From Favolaschia claudopus (lineage: Eukaryota > Basidiomycota > Agaricomycetes > Agaricales > Mycenaceae): a DNA stretch of 64,000 nt. The notes beneath the pieces were generated by a model. That model did not search any database and was not told the origin of the DNA. It was given only the letters and a program-made list of their open reading frames with translations. The DNA is taken from positions 1-64,000 of the forward strand of contig JAWWNJ010000107.1 of the NCBI GenBank assembly GCA_037176885.1, in the 5' to 3' direction. This document shows positions 44,384-55,900 of the stretch, piece after piece (position 1 is the first letter of the stretch; each line of letters starts with the position of its first letter). The translations under genes and the position numbers were made by a program.

Positions 44384-47300
44384 GGCTAGTTGAATTGAGG
44401 AGGAGGGAGAGGATGGCCTGAGGAGGAGGGAGGAGGCGGGCGGGTGCTGGATTCGGGTAAAAAAGCCTTTTATTAGGGGATCGCTAAAGTTCGCCGTCTT
44501 GAACGCATTCTACATGGAGTAAGTACGCTAGCGGGCCTGGAGAAGCCTGTTCCCATATAGCAAGTGGGGTGCTAACGTTACGGGCGCTACAAATCTCAGG
44601 TAAAGATCCATAAATACGCCACTAAATTCATCCACAAAGTTGCCAAAACAGCTAGCCCAGGATTTCGCAGATTTTGGCAGCAACCGAACGATATGCAGAC
44701 AGCCTGTCGCGACAAAAATTCATCCAAGGCCCATAGATGCACTACGAAAGTCCGGAAAAAATTACAGCATGGTACTTCTCTCTCCCAAGCGCGCCGGACG
44801 TCGGTAAACCATAGATTCGGCGGATCATAACAGGCAACATGAGGCCGACAGGGCGGCCGGCTGGTTGTGTGGATGTCGTCAAGGCGCTGGAGCAGAGGTT
44901 CTCTTGGATTATTCGTTCGCTCGAGGGCCGAATCGAGAACAAGGTATGCGACATGGGAGAGTTGCAAAATTTCAATCTCCGCGTTGACGGGATCAACCAG
45001 TGAAATTCAGTTCAATCGTTGACCGCGATGTACCTTGAAGAGTCCTACTGAATACTTGCATGGATGTTGAGAATCCCTGGCTCTGGTTGTATTTTTCTGG
45101 TCTTGCTGGTCTCACACAACCCAATTTTCTCCTTCTTTGGACATCCAACACCCGGCGTCAATTCGACTCGGATGCTTTGCCTCTGCACATTTGGCTTTGG
45201 TCTTACCGCATTATTCGGGGCCTGCTCGCAGGGTCACCAATGACATTGACTCAAGCCTCTGTCAACCCAGGTCTCGAGTTCGAACTGACCCTGGAAGTCT
45301 TGTGCTACACGTACTTGTGGCAATTGGACTCACCCAACTCTGGAAACAAGTTCAGGAAGTCTCGAACTCGACCGCACCAGTCTGTCGAAATACCTTTCAC
45401 TGGGTCCTGAATTACATATATAGTCTGGAATTTCTCGCCTCTCAACCGATCTTTTCCCGAATTCCAATCTGACGTTCCGAAATGAAGATGAACCTGGTGG
45501 TTTCGTCTGTTCAAAGCTTCGAGTTCACGCTGGCTTTGAGGCGGCCAATGGCGCGCTCTACCGTTGTACAGCAACAGCAACCAACCAAAAGCGTACCTTA
45601 TACGGCGTAGTACGCACGGACCTTTCTATCCCTCGGCTCTATGATTTAAGTCTCTCCTAGGAATTATAGGTCAGTTACTTACCTATATCGAAAAGCTTGG
45701 TTTTACTGCAACGCGCTGATAATTTTAGCATCCTGCATAATTGAGATTGAATCTCCATGAACATAGGACCGAATCTTTGTTCATGACGTCGGCCATCTAA
45801 CCACGCACCGAGGACCTCAAAGACGGCTTAGCAACCTCATCCCGCTCGAAGGGTCATCTAAGAGATAAGGAACCGGCGGATACGATTCTCTGCTTAGTAT
45901 GTTCCAAAATTTCTGAATTGTTTGTTTCGATCCTTACCTTGACCGTAGCCTTTCAGGCTTCTTTCTTGCACTGTCGCAATCGAAAAATACCTTGCAGGAG
46001 GAGGAGTATCTCTATCCGACCTCGTCAATTGACCGATGGCGCTGCATTCCTAACAATTATGTATTCCAATCTCCGCAAGAGACACTCACCGTAAATTAGA
46101 CCTGCGTGGTGTATGGCCAACTACCCTCGACTCCCGGTTATGTCTCTACTCTCCGCGTTAGAAGGGGTCAGATTTGCGGCTGTCTAATGTCGATGATTTA
46201 TTCTTGGACCCGGAACGCAAAGCTCCGCCGATGCACGTCAATGCGGGCAGGTGAGGGCAGGTGTCGTGCCAAAATCTCGCAAGTGTTTCAGTTTTCACGG
46301 CGAACGCTGAAAACATTCCTTTTCTCTTACCCGGCACCGAGCTTGCGGCTTCGCTATCATATTTCGTAGGCTTCAATTTTCGCAGTCGACACCGCACGTC
46401 CGTATACATAGTTGCGGCATTTCAATGAACATTTCACGACGTGGCTAGCTAGCTATCACAACATATTTAATTTCTGTTCTTGCCCGCTCTCAGTTGCTCC
46501 AGCGGGCCCGAAACTTGGCAGTCGAAATTGTGCTTTCAAATTCATGTTTCGGCCTTCACAGAAGTCTGACGGGAGCCAGATAGAAGACTGGAAGGACAAG
46601 ACAATCGATAGTACGCCATAGCAACTGAGGGAAAACACAAGTGCAATTCAAGTGAATTCGAGCGCATGGAGCCTGAAGCCAAGCCCATGGAGAATTCATT
46701 TTAGTTCGTGAATTCTGCATCCGAGTCCCAGGTATGATTCAAGTTTGACAAGGAGAAAATTTAAGGCAGGTTGGAGCGTGCAAGGCTGCATTCATGCAGA
46801 AACGAGCAGTCGTTTGGAATCAAGCGCTGTATTGAACCTGAGCCGTCGTGTGCTGATATCGATCTCTTTGCAAAAATTCAAGAAGCTGCGTTACGAAACG
46901 TCCGAACGACATCAAGCCGCCGGCTCGCACAGTGATCGCATCAGAATCCCGAACTTTCGAATCCACGGAAGTTTCGAAGCCGACGGAGAGGCATTCAGCT
47001 GAGGACTCAGGAACGCTGTTCTGAGCGATTGTGTCCCTCCAAGTCAGAGCTGGGGAGCACGCCAACAAATATACAGCGCCTCGAATTTTACGGGAGGGTC
47101 CGCCTTGATTCCGAGACGGCGAACGCCAAAAAACATGCGACGTCCAAATTGTCCTGGAGTCTGTTCCGGCGCCAGCGAGACACAGAAGCATGCAACAGCC
47201 GCGTCAAACACTCGTCAAACGGGGGCATATGAATTGTGGGCTCGCAAAGAATTCGCCGTCAACGCCGTGGATGCACGGAACGCGTAGAGGATTGTCAGAA

Positions 47301-47847
47301 TCAAGTCAACTGCCTAGCCGCCCTAGCGAGTGTTCTAGAAGAAGTCCGGAGAGGACGCGGCGAACATAAATTGAGATTTGGGCGGTGGAATAATGGAATG
47401 AGGATACTATGAGGATCCTCGCAGAGTGGATCGTCGCAGAGTCCACCGGCGGCAGTCTAAGAAGTTCGAATTTGTTGCTCCGACGCTGCCATAGCCATCG
47501 AAGCAATTCATCCAAAATGGGCCACATGTCTCCACTGTAAGCCTGTACGTCGAGAAAGCCACAAAACCGACAGATAAAGCGCATCTGATGCCGGGTTGAA
47601 CAACGAGCTCGCCAACATGAGGCGCAGAAAAGAAAAAAAGTTTTGTGATGCGTGCAGCGTCATGCGTTATGATCAAGATTGATCAGTGGTGATCTGCTAG
47701 GTTCGGATCTAGCAGGATTATTCCGATCAAGCCGCCTTCTCAACTCACATGATATTCACGTGCGGACACGAGTTATGTATGTAGTCCGGCTTGCCCGGAC
47801 CGAAGAAACCTTGTTCCTACAACACCGACCGCGACCTGACAGGCGGG
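44384..47847. other. 3.5-kb region without supported genes
   Basis: Both strands were read. Reading frames are short, lack splice-linked continuations and show no family motif. The first 120 bp is the promoter of paralog 2, with GGAGGA-rich purine runs near 44398-44440. No inverted or direct long repeats were noticed. Confidence 0.55.
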
Positions 47848-48683
47848 ATGGCAGACGTGAAAGGCAAAGGCAAAGCTCGCGAAGAGCCTCTCGCAGACGC
47901 GCCGCAAAATCCCCAGCTCATTCGAATCACAAACCACGGTAAAATCCAGAACTGGGTCTCATTCGCGCTTGACTTTCTCGACGTTGGTTCACGCGTTTCC
48001 TTTCTTCTCGGGAAATCTTATGGCTTTGTCGGCAGAAACATGAATTTATACCCATTGTACTCCATACTCTTCCGGACACGTCGAAATCCACGCCTTCAGA
48101 CAATGCGGAGGGAGCAAAACGAGTCTCACATCCGCCTTCACTCTCGCATACCGCCTCGACGGTGCCACGGCTCATTACAGTGGTCGAGATAATCAAGAGG
48201 GAGTATTTGAAGAAATTGGAATCGGCGCAGTCGAGCACACTTCTTGGGTTGCATCAGTACAACGAAATTGGAACTTTGGAGGAGGAGCTTAATATCGGAG
48301 CTGGCGCTGCAGATACCCAGCTCCCTGATGATCCAGATGCTCAGCGGTCGCAGGCGATTATTGCAGCACTAGAAGGTAGATCCCAGTATGTGTTTTCTTT
48401 GTCTTCGTCCTGATGTCAGCGTTTAACGCGAATCCCCAGCCTGAAAACGAAGCAGACTCCTTTCATGCGGATAACGCTGAGTAGGGTAGAGCTTCCCGGT
48501 ATGACAGCCGCAACGTGAGCGTCACCGGGCGTTTTGGTGTGCACCTCTGAACAATCATGCAGCTATCAGCCCCCGCAAACGCGAAAGATCTCTAAATCTG
48601 CGAAGGCTAGGGCGAAACGGAGAGAGAAGAAAACTGCAGAGGGCACCCTTGAACCAGCTGAAGATATGGTCGAGGAACCGTGA
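47848..48683 (+). CDS. Alba-domain protein (RNase P/MRP Rpp25/Pop6-like)
   Basis: This is an Alba-fold nucleic-acid-binding protein. The N-terminus MADVKGKGKAREEPLADAPQ leads into the first Alba strand and helix, LIRITNHGKIQNWVSFALDF. After an intron comes the second strand and helix (IVLHTLPDTSKS ... TVPRLITVVEIIKREYLKKL), the LHQYNEIGTLEEEL segment, and after another intron LKTKQTPFMRITLSRVELPG. A basic tail (RKISKSAKARAKRREKK) and the stop at 48683 close the gene. The IRITxxGKIxNWV and IxxVVEIIKRE phrases are typical of the eukaryotic Alba/Rpp25 group, which serves RNase P and RNase MRP. All exons are in frame. It converges on the lipase gene with 214 bp between stops. Confidence 0.82.
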
Positions 48684-48897
48684 GTGGTATCGCGGGCGGC
48701 CGAGCCTGGAAATTCATGTCGTGGGGTTTTGACTACGGAGCGACGACTTGTTTGTACGAAGCTCAAAATGCGAATGTAAAAACAATGCGTGATACTTGTG
48801 AATTACTACCATACTATACAGCTCATTACACTCTTAACTACAGTATCGCTACAATAATGGATTAGATACAAGACTATATTTCATGGCCAACCCCATC

Positions 48898-50158
48898 TCA
48901 GCTATGCTTCGCCACCTTGGCCCGGTAACGTTCCTTCCAATCTCCCTCCCCTCTCAAGGCTTCCTCCAACCAAATTGCGCGCCGGGCAAATTTCTCCATA
49001 TCGCGGCCGTTGTAGTAATTGTGTCCGCCTCGTGGATGCTGCGGGACGACGTGTTCGTCCTCCTCAGCTTCTTTGACGTGAAATAACCCGTGCTCGCGGT
49101 GCTCTTCGGGCATCTGATACAGACGCCCGTGCAGGAAATAGAACGGCGCGCGTGCGTAGTGGCGATAGCCGAATGAGAGGGGAGGCAATGAGGGGACGCC
49201 TAACGGTCGCAGACGACGATTTCAGTCTCAAGCAATGTAACTTTTCAAAATTTGACCTACCATCATTGTACGCTTTCACAGAATATTCAGTCATAGAAGC
49301 GTCCCCGTACTTAGCGCGACGACTTTCAAGCAGCTCGATCCAGTACTGGGCTAGCTCTTCGTTCCCTGATCTTGGGACACCAAAGACGACTAGTTTCACG
49401 GGGATTGCACCGATGGGAAGGAGCGCCTCGTCGCGGAAAACATCGATAAGGAAAAGATATGCGACCGCCCCTCCCATACTGTGTCCAGTCACCACGAGCT
49501 CGGAGACGTCAGCATGCTGCGCGAGGCCGGCCACAACGGCCTCCAGTGCGAGGGCTTTGATTCCCTTATATAGCTGCCAAAAACCAGAATGAACATGCCC
49601 GCGCCGAGACGGATGGCGGTGGGTTGCAACACGAAGATCGTACATCGCCTGTGTCATGGTGGTCGTCCCGGAGAACGCGAGGACCAGTTGTCGTGTTTGA
49701 GGACGGTATGTCACGTACCCCGAGAGGTCCGCAGCCTTTCCTATGAACTCAGACACTAGGATCGCGCCGTCAAGGGAATTGTAGCCCTCCAGAGGGAAGC
49801 CTGGCTCCTTGAGTGTTGCGAGGTTGTCGAAGATGAACTTTGTAGGTACCGGGCTGTAGGTGATTTCCGCAAATTGACCTGAAGACATGGATTCGTGAGG
49901 TGCCAGTGTCGCTCATATTTGTTCCTTCGTACCGATTTCAGAGAGGTAGTCCGTCACTTCCAGTGGCGGAATATCTTTCGAGGAAAGTGTGTGCGGAGAA
50001 TAACTCGCCATGATTTTCGATATCCATCGAAAGTTGACGAGAGTTTCGGAAGCATACATATGCTTCTGTTCCTTGGTCAATGCATATTTGCGTTTGGTAT
50101 TACTGGCCGTCGACGCGTCCCCGAAATTCGATAGTGAAGGTTTTGCGAGAAAGCCCAT
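48898..50158 (-). CDS. Class-3 lipase (Lipase_3, alpha/beta hydrolase)
   Basis: Three exons (50158-49933, 49878-49261, 49199-48898) give 381 residues. The N-terminal helical region (LTKEQKHMYASETLVNFRWI) leads to YVTYRPQTRQLVLAFSGTTT with the oxyanion strand, GFWQLYKGIKALALEAV, the nucleophile elbow VVTGHSMGGAVAYLF, VKLVVFGVPRSGNEELAQYW, and across the last intron YNDG-VPSLPP with the likely acidic residue and FGYRHYARAPFYF with the likely catalytic histidine. The tail is Glu/His-rich (EEHREHGLFHVKEAEEDEHV). There is no signal peptide, so it is probably intracellular, unlike secreted fungal lipases. The start codon is 92 bp from the divergent epoxide hydrolase start. Confidence 0.88.
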
Positions 50159-50250
50159 GCGATGACGTAATTAGCACCGGCTCAGAAATTCAATTTCGTC
50201 CCGAAGAGCCGGTACAAGTCCACGCTTTGAGCTTTCAAAGCAAAACGACC
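50159..50250. promoter_or_regulatory. Divergent promoter, lipase / epoxide hydrolase
   Basis: Only 92 bp lie between the two ATGs (50158 minus, 50251 plus). Both products are intracellular alpha/beta hydrolases acting on lipid-like or epoxide substrates, so co-expression through a shared core promoter is plausible. No specific element is recognised. Confidence 0.55.
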
Positions 50251-51521
50251 ATGTCAGATCCATCCAACTGGTCTGGTCTTTCTCCAGGCATTCAATCGCG
50301 GATCGTGACTATCAACGACTTGGAAATGCATATATTAGAAGCGTCTCCACCCAATTCAAGCGCGTCTTGTGCACCGCTAATCGTTCTCTTGCACGGCTTC
50401 CCTGAGCTGGCATAGTGAGTATGACTCGTGCAATCTGACGACCTGATTCACCCCGAGTAAAGCTCTTGGCGGAAAGTACTCGTCCCATTGTCTGAAGCGG
50501 GATACCACGTCGTCGCACCCGACCAACGCGGCTATGGGCGCACCAAAAGCATTCACGCAGAATACCCAATCAAATTCGAGGACGATCTCACCCCGTTCCG
50601 AATGACGAACCTCGTCAAAGATGTAGTGGCGCTCGTTTACACCCTTGGCTATCAGTCTGCTGCCGCTGTCGTGGGACACGACTTTGGCGCGTCTGTCGCG
50701 GCGTTTTGTGCGCTCATTCGCCCGGACGTGTTCAGGTCTGTGGTGCTGATGAGCTCACCGTTTCCTGGCCCACCGAAGCTTCCGACGAACCATGCCTCGG
50801 GTACGCAGGTGAAGCAGATCGAAGCCGCGTTTGTGAAGCTCGATCCCCCGCGCAAGCACTATACGCTGTATTATTCCACGCCCGAGGCGAATCGAGATAT
50901 GATGAACGCGCCGGACGGACTGCGTGCGTTCTTGCGCGACTACTACCACGCGAAGAGTGGGGACTCGGAGCACAATGCGCCACATTCGCTCAAGGCGCCG
51001 GAGGCAGCGGTTATGGCGGAGCTGCCTCATTATTATGTGATGCGCCTGGATGAGACAATGCCCCAGTCTGTGCGAGGGTCCCGCCCGTCGAAACAGATAG
51101 TAGAGGGGAATTTGTGGTTGACGGAGGAGGAGTTGGATGTCTATGTTGCGGAGTATACGCGCACTGGCTTCCAGGGAGGATTGAATATGTACCGGATGGC
51201 GACCAACCCGGCATTGTCGTCGGACCGCGAACTGTTCTACGGGATGAAGATTGTCGTGCCGGCTATGTTTGTTGCTGGAAAGAAGGTGACGGTTTCTCTG
51301 TCTTTCACACCATCTGCATCGTTGATCATTCTGAATCTTGTCGAAAACAGGATTGGGGAACCTATCAGCTCCCTGGGGTAGTCGATGTCATGAGAGAACA
51401 GGCATGCGAGAATATGAAAGACTTTGTATTGATCGACCGTGTAGGCCATTGGGTGCAGCAGGAACAGAGTGGTGAAGTAGTAAAGCAGATATTGCGTTTT
51501 CTAGGGAAATCGCAACCGTGA
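50251..51521 (+). CDS. Soluble epoxide hydrolase (alpha/beta hydrolase)
   Basis: Three exons (50251-50414, 50463-51285, 51351-51521) give 385 residues. Motifs in order: oxyanion-hole PLIVLLHGFPEL (HGFP), GYHVVAPDQRGYGRT, the nucleophile elbow VVGHDFGASVAAF with aspartate as nucleophile, the RPDVFRSVVLMSSPF strand, a cap domain with HYTLYYSTPEANRDM and tyrosines that could protonate the epoxide oxygen, IVVPAMFVAGKK-DWGTYQLP, and DRVGHWVQQEQ with the catalytic histidine. The GHDxG nucleophile favours epoxide hydrolase over esterase or dehalogenase, although haloalkane dehalogenases share it. No signal peptide is seen, so it is cytosolic or peroxisomal. It converges on the next gene, with 87 bp between stops. 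Confidence 0.88.
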
Positions 51522-51608
51522 AAAGTCGAATTGTAGCAGCATATGTAGCATAAAGTACCAAGAAATATAGCCTATACAGTATCAGTATTCAGTTTATCCG
51601 AGAGAATT

Positions 51609-52533
51609 CTATAACTTCTTCGGGTGGGTAATGGTGACTTTGATTCTTTGACCGGGCCATCCGAGACGGTGGGACATGTCCTTTTCGGCGCGGACCTCTA
51701 TCCGTCCAAGACACTCTGTCTTAGGTGTTGCCAGCGCAGCCTTGTTCTTCGACATGAAATACGATGTCAAATCGCTGGAGGTGCGCTTTATGGACTGATG
51801 ACAGGTGCATTTGTAGTGAATGGTGTAGGCGCCGTCGTCACTTCGATAGGCTTCTCTGTCATCGAGGCTGTTTCGGGTTGTTAGTCTATCTCTCAGCTAC
51901 GCTTGCGGCGCGGTGAACGTACTTGAATTGTAAAGAAGTATTGTGTCTCAGGTTGCGCGCCACTTCGCGCGCTTTAAGTTTGTGGTCTGGGTCGAGTTCC
52001 GTGATGATTGCGTACGTCCCGTGAAACCGTAGGGGATTGGCATTATCAGGATAAGACTGCTTAATGGCTTTGTGGAGGTCTGAAGCGGAGATGAATTTTT
52101 GGTATTGAGACTCGGTCGTGGGTATAGCGGAGGGTATCTGGGCATGGTTCAGCGAGAGACAATAGCAGACCAATTGAGTACAGACTTGAAAGATGCTTTC
52201 ATTCTTCTTGAAGGGTTCCATCTTCTTGAACCGCTTTCTGATGCGCTCCAGCGCGTCGCCCTCGTTCTCTCCGTCTGGCGTCTTTCTCTTCAGCGGTTTG
52301 GTTGGCTCAACCGAATGCGAAGGAGGAACGTTGACCCGCGTAGCCAGCTGAAACACTCGCATCTTCTGTTCCCGTTTCCTCGCCGTCGCGCGTCTCTTCG
52401 ACGCATTTCTTTTATCGCGGCAGTTTTGGCAGCTTGAATATCCTCTGCTTGTTACGGGGGAGCGATGGCACAGGTTGCATGTCGCAAGTGGCGCATCAGA
52501 GACAAAAGGATTTGAGATCGGTGTGATATCCAT
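51609..52533 (-). CDS. Putative zinc-binding protein with two cysteine clusters
   Basis: I do not recognise a named family. The first exon starts MDITPISNPFVSDAPL and holds CNLCHRSPVTSRGYSSCQNC (a C-x2-C ... C-x2-C cluster) followed by a strongly basic KRNASKRRATARKREQK, suggesting nucleic-acid binding or nuclear import. A proline/charged linker follows. The second exon has QKFISASDLHKAIKQSYPDN and FHGTYAIITELDPDHKLKAR. The third (after GTACGT..CAG) has YTIHYKCTCHQS, ECLGRIEVRAEKDMSH and QRIKVTITHP, then stops at 51609. The C-x-C, later C and ITHP spacing recalls the WRKY-GCM1/FAR1-like zinc folds of Mutator-type transposases and their domesticated relatives; this is inference only. The upstream region, shared with the large + gene, carries the two-block motif and telomere-like repeats. 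Confidence 0.65.
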
Positions 52534-52593
52534 GAAGGTTGGGAGGAGGAGAACTTCGAGAAGACGGACGCAATAAACAAAAGGCGCGTTGGG

Positions 52594-52631
52594 GGTTCGC
52601 GGTCACGGGATAGTTACGTACATCCATCACG
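52594..52631 (-). promoter_or_regulatory. Two-block promoter motif, zinc-binding protein gene
   Basis: GGTTCGCGGTCACG (52594-52607) and TCCATCACG (52623-52631) are separated by 15 bp, 60-100 bp upstream of the minus-strand ATG at 52533. Orientation relative to the gene is the same as at the dynamin promoter, where the spacer is 5 bp. Confidence 0.5.
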
Positions 52632-52664
52632 ACTGCCGAAGCCAAACAAGACCGCAGCCAGTTT

Positions 52665-52699
52665 TAACCCTAACCCTAACCACCCTAACCACCTAACCA
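52665..52699. promoter_or_regulatory. Interstitial telomere-like (CCCTAA) repeats
   Basis: TAACCCTAACCCTAACCA followed by CCCTAACC and degenerate CCTAACC copies lies between two divergent genes, about 130-170 bp upstream of the minus-strand start and 225-260 bp upstream of the large plus-strand gene. TTAGGG is the usual fungal telomere unit. Short internal arrays (teloboxes) can bind TRF-like factors such as Tbf1 and act as promoter elements. Confidence 0.75.
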
Positions 52700-52924
52700 A
52701 ACCGTAGCCTCCCTAAGGCCCACAACGCCGAGTGCGACAGCCCACGGAGTGTTCGGCGACGTGCTGGGTGTCGAGGACGACACATTGAACGTTACTCTTC
52801 GTTTTTTTGGTACTGGCGAAGCTTGATACTTAGCAATTACTGAGTTGATTATCCTCTCCAAGTCAACTTCCTCGACTTCCTGAATCCTCAAGAACTCTCA
52901 ACTGGTCGACTAAATCTGTGTCAG

Positions 52925-55900
52925 ATGGCGCCGAAAGGCGATCCAGCTCCGAGAAAGCCGCCACGTCGTCTCTTCTCGTTTGACTCTACGAAAACTTCGT
53001 CAACGAGGCGCTCCGAGTCCGCTTCTGAGTCGGACACTGATTCTACTACTGCCAGTAGTAGTTCTTGGCGGCACTTTCGCGGTCCATCTAGGTTCAATAC
53101 ACTTGGCCAGGTAGATGAAGATGCATCCGAGCAGTCTAACAACAAAGGCAAATCCGGGCACTTCAAAGGTGCCTCTGAGCCTCACACTCGTTCTGAGAGC
53201 CCCATTCGCGATCCCGACTCGCACTCGGGTTCCCGACTGGGTCTCCGCAGACCTCCCCCACTATCTACAAGCCGACCTCCTACCCCGGACTCCAATCCAC
53301 CTCCTTCACCTTCCTCCATTCGCTGGGCGCGTCTCCGCCAGCATGTTCTCCCAGAGACTGAGAACGAAGCCGCTCCAACTCACTCCCCGCAACCTTCTAT
53401 CTCCTCTTCATCCGTTTTCTCCGCCATCCCTCCACGGAGCCAGACCCCGAAACCCTCCAAATTCGTGCAGCGTCTAGGATTCCGCCAAGTCGTCGAACAT
53501 GCGCGTGAAATGGTCGTCGACGACACGCGTAGGCTCGGCCAAGAGCTCCAACGCGCATGCTGGGCCGCTCGCTCCGTTGATTCGACGTACAAGTCTAGCC
53601 GCGACCAGTATCTCCCATTCATGTCTCCCACCACTCCCGCGACTCCAGCAACCGCGCCCAGAGGGGAGTTGCGCCGCCCGCCTTCCATGCAGTCACTGGC
53701 TATGTCTTCTCGCGGTGCACAGTCGACTCCGTCGCTCAAGCCTCTCTATCAAACCATTTTGCTGCACTCAAAGCCGGAAGATGGTATATCACCCGTGCCT
53801 GTACTTCCGCAGGAGCCGCAAGTGCTGGCTACGCTCCTTTCGCCTTTCTTGAACGCCGAGAAAGCCGTTCGAGTCGACGAAGACCGTTGGTTCGCCTTCG
53901 AGGCATTTGACATCATCTTCAAGACATGGAATCCTCCTACAGACGTTAGTGTTGCCAATACCTCAGCCATTCAGAGACTAATGTGCTTTACAGGCTGTCG
54001 CCATGGAGCGTTGCCGCTGGTGCTGCAAAGCTGCCCTGATTCCGCATTCCCCACTCAGGCTTCGTATCATGCGTGCCTTACGAATGTTGCTCAATCCTGC
54101 CGAGTTTGCGTACAAAGCCACAACACCCGCCTCGATCCAGATCATCGCTATTGGCCTGTTCTCGCTTCTTCCGACAATCCATGGATCAGGGGAAGAACAT
54201 ACAATCATCAATGAAGGAATCATACACCTTCTTGCTGGTGACTACGGCGAATTGGATGTGGTTGCCTTCGAAGAGCAATTCAACGCTCTTTTCGTCGCAC
54301 AGGATAGCGATGGTGCTGTACGACAGGCTCTGGTGCTCGATGCGCTCGCTAGCTGTCTTGAGAATGGCGCTGACTCGACGCGACGATGGCTCTTACAAAA
54401 CGCAGTCGAGGTACGTCACCATCAACTCACTCTCTTCAATAAGCCGCTCATCGTTGCCGCAGGAATACTGGCCCCGCCAACCAGAAGATGTCGTTTTCAC
54501 ACCTCTCCTCGGAGCCGTACAGGGCCGCAAACTCGCCACCTTCTCTCGCACAGCCCTCAATGTCCTTCGCACCAAACCACGACGCGCCGAAGACGCCGAA
54601 TTCGTCGTACACTTCACGCAAACGCGCGTTGTGCCTGAGCTTGCTGCCATGCGTACCGCGAACGCAGGCGCCCTCGAGGCTCGACGGAATGTAGTCGGCA
54701 TTGCGCTGGAGTTACTTGTTCCCGAGACGCCGCGGGAGCTTGGGTTGTGGGCGATGACCTTGCTTGCGGAGTGGTATAGAAATCCCAAAGCAGATTGGAA
54801 GGCGACTATCGATACTGCCATTCAGCGTTCTGTGAGTTGAGCAGGATGATCGTTTTCTGTTACTTGCTGAAGTGTCTGTAGATAACCGAGAGTCTTTGGC
54901 CCGCAGTGTTCTCTGTATTGACTGCTCTACTTGGTGGTCTTCCGGATGACGTTCGGAAGCCATTGATTGCTGTCATCCTTCCAACTCTTGCTGATGTGAG
55001 TGCGTTCGGTCCTGCTATCGATTCCTCTAAAAATCATTCGCCTGTTAGCGTCTGGTCGACGATCCACCACCACTTCCATGCCTACCCCTAACCGACTTCT
55101 TTGACAAGGTCTCCCAGCTCTACCCTCAAGTATTCTACAAGCCTCTATTTGCTTGTGCGGCGTCGAACAAGGAAGTGACCGTCATCAATCATCTTTGTGG
55201 GATCACTGCCGTTGCGCGCTTCCTTCCCGACTTTTGGACACGCGACGCGGAGATGATGTCCATCGCTTTGATGAGCGGAGGCGGCGCTAGCAAAACGCCA
55301 ACTGCGGAGACTGGCCCGGTGTGGGGCACGGCACGGCTGGGACAGTCGGTGCTGCTCGTAGAGATGATTGGAAAAATCCAATCGATTCGGCGCATGAAAG
55401 ACAAATCAGCAGTAGGTCGAGCATCGCAATCTCGCTTCTTCAAAGTGCTGACATGCACAGAGCCCGGATAGTGTCTATGTCGACATCATCAAGTTCGTGC
55501 TCGCGCTCGAAACGCGATTGGGATTACTGATCGAGGTCAAGGTTAGCAGCGTCGATTTTCTCGTTACATAGCGTCCCTGACAATTGTTCAAGGAACGAAC
55601 CAGTCTCACTCCCTTGTCCCAACGAATGCTCTTCATGATGTTGTTTCGGGAGTTCAGGCTGCTCACAAGATCGCTCAAAGTGTATGTTCCTCAGACTCTG
55701 TGGGGTGGGTCAGAATCACCAAGACCCCTCGCAGGCCTGGGTGGTTATCGCGGCTGGTTGCGTGGTTTGCCGAATCGCATGAAGAAACACAGTTGAATGA
55801 CGACTCGGACCTTGAGATCATCGATGCCGTCGCACAAATTCAGGGTATATATGCTGCAGCTAGGGATAACGTTGGTTCTTCCCGGCAGAAGGTAAACTAT

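Noticed and set aside
45060..45580. Frames such as MDVENPWLWLYFSGLAG and an opposing frame
   Set aside because: No homology recognised, no introns or start context, and located in a gene-poor stretch.
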